Below are positions 1-8,892 of a stretch of 64,000 nt of DNA, in pieces (the stretch's first letter is position 1; every line of letters starts with the position of its first letter). Source of the stretch: Tetramitus jugosus (lineage: Eukaryota > Heterolobosea > Eutetramitea > Acrasida > Vahlkampfiidae); the NCBI GenBank assembly GCA_937625935.1, contig OW569376.1:1-64000 (forward strand), in the 5' to 3' direction. The translations under genes were made by a program, and so were the position numbers. The notes under the pieces are model-generated. The model saw only the letters and a list, made by a program, of their open reading frames with translations. It ran no database searches and was not told the DNA's origin.

Positions 1-684
1 CCCAAACCCAAACCCAAACCCAAACCCAAACCCAAACCCAAACCCAAACCCAAACCCAAACCCAAACCCAAACCCAAACCCAAACCCAAACCCAAACCCA
101 AACCCAAACCCAAACCCAAACCCAAACCCAAACCCAAACCCAAACCCAAACCCAAACCCAAACCCAAACCCAAACCCAAACCCAAACCCAAACCCAAACC
201 CAAACCCAAACCCAAACCCAAACCCAAACCCAAACCCAAACCCAAACCCAAACCCAAACCCAAACCCAAACCCAAACCCAAACCCAAACCCAAACCCAAA
301 CCCAAACCCAAACCCAAACCCAAACCCAAACCCAAACCCAAACCCAAACCCAAACCCAAACCCAAACCCAAACCCAAACCCAAACCCAAACCCAAACCCA
401 AACCCAAACCCAAACCCAAACCCAAACCCAAACCCAAACCCAAACCCAAACCCAAACCCAAACCCAAACCCAAACCCAAACCCAAACCCAAACCCAAACC
501 CAAACCCAAACCCAAACCCAAACCCAAACCCAAACCCAAACCCAAACCCAAACCCAAACCCAAACCCAAACCCAAACCCAAACCCAAACCCAAACCCAAA
601 CCCAAACCCAAACCCAAACCCAAACCCAAACCCAAACCCAAACCCAAACCCAAACCCAAACCCAAACCCAAACCCAAACCCAAA
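1..684. repeat. Telomeric repeat array, (CCCAAA)114
   Basis: The window begins with an uninterrupted run of the hexamer CCCAAA, 684 bases long (114 copies), ending at position 684 where unique sequence starts. The C-rich strand reads 5'->3' inward from the end, as expected for a left chromosome end, so the G-rich strand is TTTGGG. No variant repeat is visible. TTTGGG differs from the common TTAGGG, TTTAGGG and TTGGGG types. The telomere call rests on composition, orientation and position at the sequence end. The true array may be longer than what was assembled. Confidence 0.95.
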
Positions 685-941
685 TCGACTTCTTTCCCAA
701 AAATCAAATATTTCATCCAAATTCAAAACAGAATCGATCTATCATCTAAAATCTGTTCAAACAACATGAATGGAAGATAAAATTGCTCAGTCCATTTCTC
801 TCTATCCTTTGACATTCACTCCTTAGTTTTTGTTGAAAACAGAAATCTTCTCATTAAATGCTTAGCATCTGGAAGAATTTGAGGCAAGCTAGGGAGTCAA
901 TATACGTTTTATGAGTAATCATTTCTATTTCTCTTCAGTTA

Positions 942-1160
942 TGACGGGTTGGGTATTCAACTCTGCACTCAACAAAACAAAATTGGAAATCTCATTCTAT
1001 CAGAGTTAATATCTCTCAGAAGAAGAATTATTTCCAAGATTTTCAGTCTATTACATTCATAAAACTGATTAGTCATTCACAAACGCTAGTACTCTGAATT
1101 TTTGACGGGTTGAGTCAGACATTTCAACTATAAACTTGATTCAAATTGGAAACTTCACTA
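942..1160. repeat. Degenerate subtelomeric direct repeat, period about 161 bp
   Basis: TGACGGGTT occurs at 942-950 and again at 1103-1111. Downstream, AATTGGAAA occurs at 981 and at about 1144. Both pairs are offset by roughly 161-163 bases, with partial similarity between them. This looks like two decayed copies of a subtelomeric repeat unit. It was recognised by eye and the outer limits are uncertain. Confidence 0.35.
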
Positions 1161-1673
1161 TTTCACTGTTTTACAGAATTTTAAAACGAAAAGTCTCAAT
1201 AATAGATAAAATATATGATTCTACAGTGATTATTTGATAAAAACTGTCGATTCTATCCAGAAAAACACTAAATCAAGTCTGTCAAAATTTCTGAAAAATC
1301 AGGTACTCAGAAACTGAGGCAAAAAATATAGTTGGAAGATAATCATGTTAAAAATGATCAAATAATGTCCCAATACTGTCTCAATCCCCTGATCCAAAAC
1401 AAAGAAACCATGTTTCACTCGAATGTCTTAACTCCAGTACAGGATCAAAATCGACTGGAATCTGTTGCCGTTTTAACACTGTTGCCGTTAAAAATCTGTT
1501 ACATACAGCATATATGTCTCCTTTATGAGCTGATAAAGCTCAAATTGAGTTGAAAATCACGCCAAACTCTTCAACTCAATCAGTTGAAGCTTTTAGAGCA
1601 ATAAAAAAATCTCAAAAAACAACCTGCCTAAAAAGGAAACGTCTAAAAAAGCAGGTTATTTAAATACTGCGTA

Positions 1674-1694
1674 CCCCAAACCCAAACCCACCCC
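1674..1694. repeat. Interstitial telomere-like tract
   Basis: A short tract of about two and a half CCCAAA units followed by CCCACCCC lies about 1 kb inside the telomere, in the same orientation as the terminal array. A 7-bp inverted repeat with arms at 1621-1627 and 1651-1657 sits immediately outside it. It could mark an old chromosome end or a healed break, or belong to a repeated subtelomeric unit. Confidence 0.6.
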
Positions 1695-2450
1695 ATTAAA
1701 AACAGATATACAAATCACCAATAAAAAAATATATGAATTCTTTAGTAAAAAGACCATTTCATCGAATTTTTTTGTTCATGTAAAGAGATTTATTGCAAAG
1801 TATTCTGATATCTATTGGGCAAAGCAGGCAAAAATTGCTCACTCATTCCCTATGGATGCCATTTGAGAAACTGTCACCTTGTTGTTGTAGGCTTGAGGAG
1901 GAGTTCACCCATACGAACGTCCTTTAGGAAGCCTTTCACCTTAGTGCCTTGAGGTTCTCTTCCTTTCTCATTGCATACCTCATTTTGGTGAACGATGAGA
2001 TAAGCATTCGGAGGGTTTCGAACTCCTGATCGGACATTCGAACCAGGTCTCCGATCTCAGTCACCTCCTCAACCACAAGCATCTCAGTAGCTCTGGTGAG
2101 AGCCTTTGCCAACCAATCTAGCCTCTCTCTGGTCTTTGGTTTGAGTTCGCTGTTCAATGTATTATTTCAGGAAACTTTGCACTCAAACGAGACATGGGTG
2201 AGAGACCGGTATTTTGCATGATTGGTCAAGAATTCGATCCAATCACTTTACTGCTATTAATCACTTTCAATGGTTGTTGTGGTTTCTTTGGCTACTGACA
2301 AGGGCTACTTCTGTGGCAATGAACTCTCTTAAAGTTCTCTTGCAAATATACATACAACAGATATTCAAAAAATGAATCGCTTGATTTAAACCGATCTTAA
2401 ATCTAAGAAATGGTTTCCTCTGGTCAGAGGACTCAGTCCTCCAAAAGAAA

Positions 2451-2975
2451 ATGAAACAACATATCAGGTTATCAAATCAACAATTAGACAAATCAATGAC
2501 CAAGATCTCATTAGGGGCTTTTTTGAAGAATACTGGTAATGTTTTCTCAGAAGTATGGACAACGATGATAAGAAACAATCGATTCCGAGTTGAAGCTAAG
2601 TTTCAAGAAGACCCTCAGTATTAGGATTTGGTCACTCAAAGGCAAGGTGAGAAGAACAGCAAGCTGAAAAAGACTCTTTATGAGAGAATCAGAACTATAG
2701 AGGAAGCATATACCACTCACTTTGTTGAGAGATACTATGAGGAAAAGATGAAAACATTATTGTCACTCCCAAAGTCTGAAAAAGAAAGAAAAAAGGTTGC
2801 TAGAGACAAAACTAACCTATCCTACGGCAATTTTAAACTAATGTATAACAACTTGAAGAGAAAACTAGAAGTCCAAATTCAGAGAGCAGAAGAAAAACAC
2901 AGCAAGGAAAACGAAAGGTTCAAGACAAAGTTCGCTCATCTACAATATGAATCAGACAGTGATGAAGATATTTGA
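2451..2975 (+). pseudogene. Interrupted subtelomeric reading frame, unknown protein
   Basis: From an ATG at 2451 a single reading frame runs to a TAA ending at 2975, broken by one in-frame TAG at 2622-2624. The frame is also open upstream back to 2391. The downstream part is rich in Lys, Glu and Arg, predicted helical, and ends in an acidic tail (SDSDEDI). I do not recognise a family. A single stop in a frame of about 174 codons, near a telomere, suggests a recently broken gene or gene fragment. The alternatives are an unrecognised intron around the stop, stop-codon readthrough, or an open frame arising by chance. No complete promoter or partner gene is evident. Confidence 0.4.
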
Positions 2976-3820
2976 TACTAATAAACAATGAAAAAATTGC
3001 AATCAAGCCAAAAGTTACGATTTTTTCTTTCGGTTCAGCACTGATATCTAAACAGTCCGAAATTATCTCAATCAATTGAATTCACCGTTACCCTCCATCA
3101 GGAGGGCCGATATCAACTGTACAATTAGTATCTAGTTCGATTTGTAGATCTGTTGCTGCCTAGACCCAACTCTGTATCTCTGGGAGTTCTGAATTCTCAT
3201 TTAAAAGATTTGATTGACCTTGGCCAAGTGTTTTTTCCCTTTTTTGTTTGTTGGTTGTTGAATGTACTTCCTGTCACTGTCGATCTTTGGAAGCCTTTTG
3301 GTGAGATTGAGACTGGACTGCCAGTTCTGACAACCCATTCTTACTCTTAGACACAAAGTGTTAATAAGAACAATTAAACAACAAAGAAAGAAACACATAC
3401 ACGGGTACGCACCCATTGATTGCAAACAGTAATACTGTCAAATGCATAGTCCAAGGTGACATGCGGATAAGGACCAGACTTGAGTGGTTTGAGGTCCCTT
3501 CTCATATGGCTTGTGCTGATCCTCTTGCATTCTTGGCAGTCCCATCCGCACTAGGCGCATACGTTTTCTATCTCGAACCACCTCTAGCGTTCTTGTTGTT
3601 CGACTGTTCAGTCCGAACTCGGCATGCTTACTTTTCATTAATCTCTTTCAGCTCCGGGCCTGAGCTGCAGTAGCAGCCGTCAATAACTCAATTTTTGTGC
3701 CATGACTTCTACCTTGCTGCTGAGATCCAAGAATGCTGTAATCAATTGGCTTGATTGATTGCTTGGTGACTTGCTTGAGAGTGATTTGATTGAAAATACC
3801 AGAAGCTCGATGGTCATAAC
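2976..3820. other. Intergenic region before the transposon, no supported gene
   Basis: Short open frames occur on both strands here, but none starts with ATG, is long enough, or shows a recognisable domain. The stretch 3680-3883 on the minus strand is open for about 65 codons and overlaps the left transposon end, so it is probably chance. I see nothing definite in this interval. Confidence 0.5.
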
Positions 3821-3841
3821 TTGTTCTCCTGTCCTCGAGTC
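3821..3841 (+). repeat. Left terminal inverted repeat of the transposon
   Basis: This 21-base segment (core CCTGTCCTCGA) is matched in reverse complement at 5852-5872 with two mismatches. It lies 163 bases upstream of the first transposon ATG. Confidence 0.75.
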
Positions 3842-4004
3842 TTTCCCTGGCAATTGGGAACGATCCGCAACCATCAAGAACAATCCCCACTAGAAACCAA
3901 AAATATGGAACGAAGGGGAATGAACCATCAACTGATGTGCTTTGTTCTCTTTAAAATTCGACATCATTTCATTCGTAACAAAACACAAACCAACCACAAT
4001 CGAC

Positions 4005-4790
4005 ATGTCTTCAGATGAAAAGAAAAGAAAATTTGAGAAGTTCGCCAATTCAATACCCAAGAGAGAGTGTAATCTCTGTGGCGAGGATTACCCGGTTCAC
4101 CAACTCTATGCACATCTTCGAGAATGCTTACGAGATTGGGAGGTAATGAACAAATTACCACATCAATGTTATTGTAGAGCTGAACCAACTCCAACAACCA
4201 TTGAAGATCAGCCAAATCCATCTACTCATCTAAATAATTCAACTCCAGTCATGTCTCATGCTTCAGAAGACAGAATCTTCTCTGGACCCAAGCAAATCTC
4301 ATCCGGCCCGAGTGCACCATTTGATCAGTCTGCATATTGGCTCCAAACCAAAAACAAGGCACAAGAAAAGAGTAAGTTGCTTAACAACATTAGACTTTGT
4401 TCCATTAACGGAAAATTTTGTAAGACAACAAATGCTCCCAAACAATACTTTGTTATCGTCCACGTCGGTAACAAGAAATTGAACTTCTGCCGCGTCATGC
4501 ATTTCAGTTCGGTCAACACCACTTCATCCATTGTCAAGCTCATTGAGGAAAATAGAGGAGATCAAGATCCTAAGAAGTGGAATTGTGACAATCCACACAA
4601 GTGTTCGTTTCCACAATGCAAAAACACAAGCAATGGATTTTACTCTATTGGTGGTTACTATACGTCAAGAGAGCATTGTCAGATGTTTTGTCAGATTCAA
4701 TGCATCATGGACTTTCTTGAATGCAAGAGGGCAGGGGATTGGGAATCTTGGTGTCGTTCCAATTCTGATATCAACCGTGATACTCAATGA
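4005..4790 (+). CDS. Zinc-finger protein of the transposon (first ORF)
   Basis: This gene encodes 261 residues from the first ATG (4005); the frame is open further upstream but has no earlier ATG. Near residues 20-40 there is a Cys2-His-Cys/C2H2-like finger (CNLCGEDY, then HLREC). A second Cys/His cluster fills the C-terminal 70 residues (CDNPHKC, CKNT, HCQMFC, QIQC). The middle is low complexity. It lies 22 bases upstream of the transposase on the same strand, inside the same inverted repeats. It is therefore most likely the DNA-binding or accessory protein that helps the transposase find the element ends, analogous to the Myb-like partner of Harbinger transposases. That role is inferred from position and Cys/His content, not from a recognised family. 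The reading frame is intact. Confidence 0.7.
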   Translation: MSSDEKKRKFEKFANSIPKRECNLCGEDYPVHQLYAHLRECLRDWEVMNKLPHQCYCRAEPTPTTIEDQPNPSTHLNNSTPVMSHASEDRIFSGPKQISSGPSAPFDQSAYWLQTKNKAQEKSKLLNNIRLCSINGKFCKTTNAPKQYFVIVHVGNKKLNFCRVMHFSSVNTTSSIVKLIEENRGDQDPKKWNCDNPHKCSFPQCKNTSNGFYSIGGYYTSREHCQMFCQIQCIMDFLECKRAGDWESWCRSNSDINRDTQ

Positions 4791-4812
4791 CAATTCGTAA
4801 AGTATAGGTTTT

Positions 4813-5745
4813 ATGGATACTTTGTTAGATGACAGTGTGCGACTGCAAACTCTTGTTGGTGTGACGTCGGTCCAATTTTATTACTTGTTCAGTTTGGTTG
4901 AGAATCTGTTAGAGAGAGTGAGCGTGAAGAACCCTGATGTATCCAAACTGAAGCAACGAAAGGCGACAAATCGAAGTTTCACAACACTGCAGCAGTTCTT
5001 GATGTTCATGATTTGGATCAGACAATATTTTGTGGATGATGTCTTGGCTTGGATCACTGGAGTAGATGCATCGCAAATATATCGATACAACTATTCTTCA
5101 CTTGTGGTTGTTTCACACGTGATGAAGCAATTCATTTGCATTCCCACACGTGATGTTAGAGATTCGCATGGAGTGCATTGGAGAGGAATTCAAATTAATA
5201 TCATTGGCGATGGAGTTGAACAGCGTGTGAGTAAATGCTCTGTCAAACTAATTGAACAAAGCTTATTTTCAGGTAAGAAATGTAGTCATACTTTTACAAA
5301 ACTTGCTTTCTGCAGTCCCAATGGATTTTTATACTACTTGTCTCCTAGCTACACTGGAAACAAAACTGATAGTCAATTGATGTCGTTTCCTGAAAATTTG
5401 ATTGGAGATAACCTCGATGATGATGAATTTATTTGCTTGGACAAGGGATTCAAGGGATATCAGGCGTACTGGAAGAGCACGATACTGCCATATATGTATA
5501 CAACAGAATCGCAGCTTCAGCCTGACGAACAACATTTCAACAATCAGTTTAAGTCAATTAGAATTGTTGTCGAGAATGTGTTTTGCTCCATTAAGAAGTT
5601 CAAGATTTGCTCAGAAAAACTTCGTGTAAAATCATTTGACCTGGAACATGCCAAACATGTTCATGATATGGCATGGTCCTCTTGCGGTGGTATCTTTAAT
5701 CTCCTTCGTGCTCCTTTGAAAGTTTTTCCTATGGAGCACTCATAA
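4813..5745 (+). CDS. DDE superfamily transposase (DDE_Tnp_4/IS5-Harbinger type)
   Basis: This gene encodes 310 residues from an ATG at 4813. An N-terminal helical segment (about 50-100) looks like the helix-turn-helix that precedes DDE_Tnp_4 domains (LQQFLMFMIWIRQYF, then DASQIYRY). The catalytic core follows: D133 in IIGDGVEQ, D210 in CLDKGFKGY, and E254 in RIVVENVFCSIKKFKI. The last block matches the family pattern RxVVExxFxxLKxF, and the segment SGKKCSHTFTKLAF corresponds to the usual YSGKxKxHTxK block. The three acidic residues are present and there are no stops, so the enzyme may be active. It would cut and rejoin the element ends in the nucleus. The ATG is only 22 bases after the stop of the zinc-finger ORF, which suggests one transcript for both. 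A GTAAG inside the coding region (about 5271) is not needed as a splice site, because the frame continues through it. Confidence 0.85.
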   Translation: MDTLLDDSVRLQTLVGVTSVQFYYLFSLVENLLERVSVKNPDVSKLKQRKATNRSFTTLQQFLMFMIWIRQYFVDDVLAWITGVDASQIYRYNYSSLVVVSHVMKQFICIPTRDVRDSHGVHWRGIQINIIGDGVEQRVSKCSVKLIEQSLFSGKKCSHTFTKLAFCSPNGFLYYLSPSYTGNKTDSQLMSFPENLIGDNLDDDEFICLDKGFKGYQAYWKSTILPYMYTTESQLQPDEQHFNNQFKSIRIVVENVFCSIKKFKICSEKLRVKSFDLEHAKHVHDMAWSSCGGIFNLLRAPLKVFPMEHS

Positions 5746-5851
5746 TCCAAAGTTATTGCTTTTTGTTGCTCATTCATTGTTCGTTCATTCCTTTTCATTC
5801 CTCATTCCTTGCTCAGATTGCTGTGGATAGTTGTGAATCATGATCTTGCCT

Positions 5852-5872
5852 GATTCGAGGACAGGAAAACAA
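5852..5872 (-). repeat. Right terminal inverted repeat of the transposon
   Basis: This is the reverse-complement partner of 3821-3841, matching at 19 of 21 bases. It lies about 107 bases after the transposase stop codon. Confidence 0.75.
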
Positions 5873-6107
5873 CTGAGGCGTGGCTCCTCCCTTTGAAATA
5901 TTTGAGCTTGTAACCTTCTCGCGTGGGAAGTCAAATTCTTTGTGTTCGGCCTGTGGAGCGAGAAGGTGCAACGATGCTTGAACGGAGTTCATCTGTCAAT
6001 GGAACAAGATTTGACGGACAAATATTCGTGTGTAAGATTCTGCGGAGTATTTGTTGTTCACATTGTTGTGACAAACACCAACATGACACAACAAGACAAG
6101 AAACAAA

Positions 6108-7061
6108 ATGAAAACTCCCAATATTGTGGTCATCTTATTCTCAGCATGGATGCTAATCTGTGTGTTGTATGTGTCTGTCAATCATTTTGGTGTCACAACT
6201 ACTCCAACGACCACGATGACGACAAAAGACCGCACATCATCGCAAGAGCAAGGATCATCACTGCCACCCATGGTCTGCCCTTGCGACTTTAAAGCCGATC
6301 CACCTGCATCGGTGCCCAACTGTCCAAAGGTGGATTCATCACCGAAACCACCAAAACGAGAGCCACTTCCTCCTCTGTCCATCTCCATTCCAACAGATTG
6401 TGCAGCAAAGTACGGCCCGAGTGAAACACGAAGAGTGTATACCTATCATCAGATTTTAACTGGATTCAGAAACGATACAGAGTTGCTCCAGTTGTGGAAG
6501 TTGAGTTGGAGTTTAAACTGTTGGGAACCTATTATTCTTGATGAGAATCACGCGATGCTACACAATGACTATCAATCATTGGTGCAGAAATTGGAACAGC
6601 TTCCGACAGTAAATCCAAAGTTGTATGAGTTGTCCTGTTACATTCGATATGTGGCAATGTCAGCTGTCGGTGGAGGAATCATGGTTGACAACGATGTGAT
6701 CAACTTGAATTTTAAGCCCAATGAAATGACAAGTCCTTTGCCAGAAAGATTTACTTGTTATGATCGCGGTATACCATCAATGGTTTATGGAACAAGAGAA
6801 GAGTATGATCGTGTGATAAATTACATGGCCAATTATCAATTGAGACCAAATGATAAGTACAATGGTCGAAATCACACTTCTGACATGTATATTCTGGGTA
6901 AAATGTTGGATGAAAAGTTAGTAGACGGCGCTGCCGAGTCTCCTATAAAGCTAAAGAAGATTAAACACTTGAGTGCAAGTTGGACATCGAAAGTTAGGAA
7001 TTTAGTTGGAATCAATGTGGGCAAGACACATTTGGCTAGACTGTTGTTGCTTCTCTCATAA
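6108..7061 (+). CDS. Golgi type II glycosyltransferase-like protein (GT32/DXD type)
   Basis: This gene encodes 317 residues from ATG 6108. Residues 5-27 are a hydrophobic signal anchor after a two-residue basic start, followed by a Thr/Pro-rich stem (30-95) and a lumenal domain, the layout of Golgi glycosyltransferases. The lumenal part contains CYIRYVAMSAVGGGIMVDND. This matches the RYxxLxxxGGxYxDxDV signature of sugar-transfer DXD proteins (Gly_transf_sug), with D-N-D as the metal and nucleotide-sugar binding motif. The preceding NCWEPIILDE resembles the W.P..L segment of that family. Donor and acceptor sugars cannot be told. It converges with the GT92 gene, with 15 bases between the stops. 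Together with the next genes it forms a small cluster of secretory-pathway glycan enzymes. Confidence 0.7.
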   Translation: MKTPNIVVILFSAWMLICVLYVSVNHFGVTTTPTTTMTTKDRTSSQEQGSSLPPMVCPCDFKADPPASVPNCPKVDSSPKPPKREPLPPLSISIPTDCAAKYGPSETRRVYTYHQILTGFRNDTELLQLWKLSWSLNCWEPIILDENHAMLHNDYQSLVQKLEQLPTVNPKLYELSCYIRYVAMSAVGGGIMVDNDVINLNFKPNEMTSPLPERFTCYDRGIPSMVYGTREEYDRVINYMANYQLRPNDKYNGRNHTSDMYILGKMLDEKLVDGAAESPIKLKKIKHLSASWTSKVRNLVGINVGKTHLARLLLLLS

Positions 7062-7076
7062 ATTGACCTTGTGTGC

Positions 7077-8432
7077 TCAATATCTCCGTAAAGCTTTCTG
7101 TAGAGGCTTATCATAGGCCTTCATTGCGTCGTCATAAACATCCCAGAAACCTCCTTTCTTGTTCCACTCGTCTGTCGATGAGTTTTCGATAGTAAAAAAT
7201 ATTCCCTTTTTCACACCGTCAGTAAACTCTTCCAGTGACTTTGTTTTGTAGTGATGTATCACGATGTCGCCCACATCCAGAAAGAATGTGTCCTTATTAT
7301 AGGCGTGAGGCAACCAAAGGTGTACATTTGTATACTGAAGTTTCCTATCGATATGATCAGTTCTCACAATAGAGTTCATAGCTAGAACTTTATCCCCACC
7401 CTTGACAAGAAACTCCCTAACGATTTGATCAGACCGCCAGAAGTAGCCTTGTGTTACGAGAGGAGATGCGTTGGTTAAACCACTATGACCAAAAGTTTTC
7501 CAGAAAACGAGAAACTGTTTAGCATCTTTAAAAATTGGTCGACTTTCGAGTTCTTTGATCTTGGCCTTCAGATTAAAGCTGGGCTGTCCCTTCATGTAAG
7601 GAATTAAGAAGCAATCAGCGTCCATATGGATCGCATATTTTGTTAACTTGCGATATCGATAATAAAAGTCCCGTTGATCACCTAGCACCTTGCGACAGGC
7701 ATTGTCGTGTGCAAATTTGAAGTCAGTCCAAGTAACAAATCCTTCGTCAACAAACGGCTTAATCACTTCAAGAGAATTATCAGTACTTCCATCATCATAA
7801 ATAAAAATGTGATCAATACCTATCATCTTGTGATACACCACCCATTCCTTCAAGTATCTATCAAAATTTCTCACCATTGTTACAATGCTCACTTGATATT
7901 TTTGCTTGTGATCCGTCTCCCAGAACAATGAGATGTTGCCAAGTATATTGAGATTGTTCCGATCCAACAAAAGAACATATGACTCTCTCTTTTTGAACAA
8001 AAACTTTCCGACATGATAGTCACAAGAGGGTAGAATCGTGTTCACATGACCATTATCGTAGTACTCCGCAGTTCGTTCTGCATAAGAGGAATTGTCATTA
8101 GTTGAAAGTAGATACTTGTCACCAGCGACTGATACTGCACAAACAAAGTCAACAGGTTTGTAAAACGCGTGACTTGAGAAATAGATGCGAATCATGTCAC
8201 TTTCCCTTGCCCAATATCCTCTCATGAAACCCATCTCGTTGCGTACTGGTTGAGTGCTCGGTGTTTGGACAGTTTTGATATGGTCCCATAACGATATCAA
8301 GTCAACCTCCTCATCTGATGTGGGTACTAGGTCTTGCTCTACGAGATTCCTCTTTACTTTGGCAAGAAAAGACGTCAGTATGAATACGACAGTCAAAAAC
8401 GCAATAAACTTGATTACTCTTGTTCCTCTCAT
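7077..8432 (-). CDS. GT92 family (DUF23) glycosyltransferase, type II membrane protein
   Basis: This gene encodes 451 residues with an ATG at 8432. Residues 8-24 form an uncleaved signal anchor. The catalytic domain begins near residue 178 with VSIVTMVRNFDRYLKEWVVY, followed by HIFIYDDGSTDNS, then KYAIHMDADCFLIPY, where D-A-D is the nucleotide-sugar/metal motif. This order (VRNE-like block, YDxxSxD block, DxD block) is that of glycosyltransferase family 92, which in animals adds beta-galactose to core fucose. The acceptor in this organism is unknown. Length is normal for the family. The protein would act in the Golgi lumen. It is transcribed away from the SPFH gene's 3' end and converges with the upstream GT32-like gene. 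Confidence 0.8.
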   Translation of the reverse strand: MRGTRVIKFIAFLTVVFILTSFLAKVKRNLVEQDLVPTSDEEVDLISLWDHIKTVQTPSTQPVRNEMGFMRGYWARESDMIRIYFSSHAFYKPVDFVCAVSVAGDKYLLSTNDNSSYAERTAEYYDNGHVNTILPSCDYHVGKFLFKKRESYVLLLDRNNLNILGNISLFWETDHKQKYQVSIVTMVRNFDRYLKEWVVYHKMIGIDHIFIYDDGSTDNSLEVIKPFVDEGFVTWTDFKFAHDNACRKVLGDQRDFYYRYRKLTKYAIHMDADCFLIPYMKGQPSFNLKAKIKELESRPIFKDAKQFLVFWKTFGHSGLTNASPLVTQGYFWRSDQIVREFLVKGGDKVLAMNSIVRTDHIDRKLQYTNVHLWLPHAYNKDTFFLDVGDIVIHHYKTKSLEEFTDGVKKGIFFTIENSSTDEWNKKGGFWDVYDDAMKAYDKPLQKALRRY

Positions 8433-8892
8433 ATTCTTTGTTTTTCGTCAGAGACTTTTCATAATACTTGTGGTGATACGATGATTGCCTTAACGTGTGC
8501 GTGGCTTTTGTGACAAGAGATCGGAAAGGAATTCAACTGACAGCGGACAAAAAGGTTCGGACATTCGCACCGAATTTGTAGTTATTGAGAAACCCTAGTA
8601 TATCCAATTGTTTGCGTTTCGGATGAACTCATTCGGGAACTCTTCCTCGAAGTCGTTGAACAAGTTGCTAAATAATTTACAACAAGACAGATTGACCTGT
8701 GTTGTTCAGTCCTAAATCAGACCAACATAATCTTTATTTACTTGGTACAGGTACGTGTTTGCCATCACTTGGTGTTGCGTTCAGAGGTAAAACAACCTTC
8801 ATGTTCATTCATTGTTGGTTGCAGAAGTGGTGCGAATCAGGTGTTTCTCTTCACCGCTACCCTTAAAGGACCTTATGATTCTGATATTAGTA
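8433..8892. other. Intergenic region between the GT92 and SPFH genes
   Basis: This interval should hold the promoter of the minus-strand GT92 gene and the 3' untranslated region of the minus-strand SPFH gene. A minus-strand AATAAA-type sequence (TTTATT on the plus strand, near 8735) is a candidate polyadenylation signal for the latter. The short open frames seen here are mostly shadows of the SPFH gene. I see no other gene. Confidence 0.5.

Larger units (their letters stand above)
685..2390. other. Subtelomeric AT-rich region without a clear gene
   Basis: This AT-rich stretch joins the telomere to the first interrupted reading frame. It holds a degenerate direct repeat (942-1160), two small inverted repeats (1569-1589 and 1621-1657) and a telomere-like scrap (1674-1694). 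A minus-strand open frame at 1936-2157 encodes about 70 helix-rich residues, but it has an in-frame stop just upstream and no ATG at its beginning. It may be a leftover exon. I see no convincing promoter, RNA gene or recognisable protein domain. Confidence 0.6.
3821..5872 (+). mobile_element. Two-gene DNA transposon with 21-bp terminal inverted repeats
   Basis: The segment is bounded by inverted repeats at 3821-3841 and 5852-5872 that match at 19 of 21 positions. Between them lie exactly two same-strand genes: a zinc-finger protein (4005-4790) and a DDE-type transposase (4813-5745). Both reading frames are intact. A DDE_Tnp_4/IS5-like transposase paired with a second, DNA-binding-type ORF resembles PIF/Harbinger organisation, where a Myb-like protein is the partner; here the partner is a zinc-finger protein instead. 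I could not identify a clear target-site duplication next to the repeats, so the exact ends are uncertain. CATTC-type short repeats fill 5770-5815 near the right end. Confidence 0.75.

Noticed and set aside
1332-1553. 73-codon open frame in the subtelomere.
   Set aside because: It starts with TTG, has no domain, and lies in AT-rich repeat-bearing DNA.
3416-3673. Open frame of 85 codons upstream of the transposon.
   Set aside because: Non-ATG start and no recognisable sequence; a matching open frame on the other strand shows that chance frames are common here.
5268-5300. Splice-donor-like TTTCAGGTAAG inside the transposase.
   Set aside because: The reading frame and family motifs (SGKKCSHTF) continue through it, so it is coding.
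5942-6292. 116-codon frame overlapping the start of the GT32-like gene.
   Set aside because: It is an out-of-frame overlap of the real gene and its leader, with no domain.
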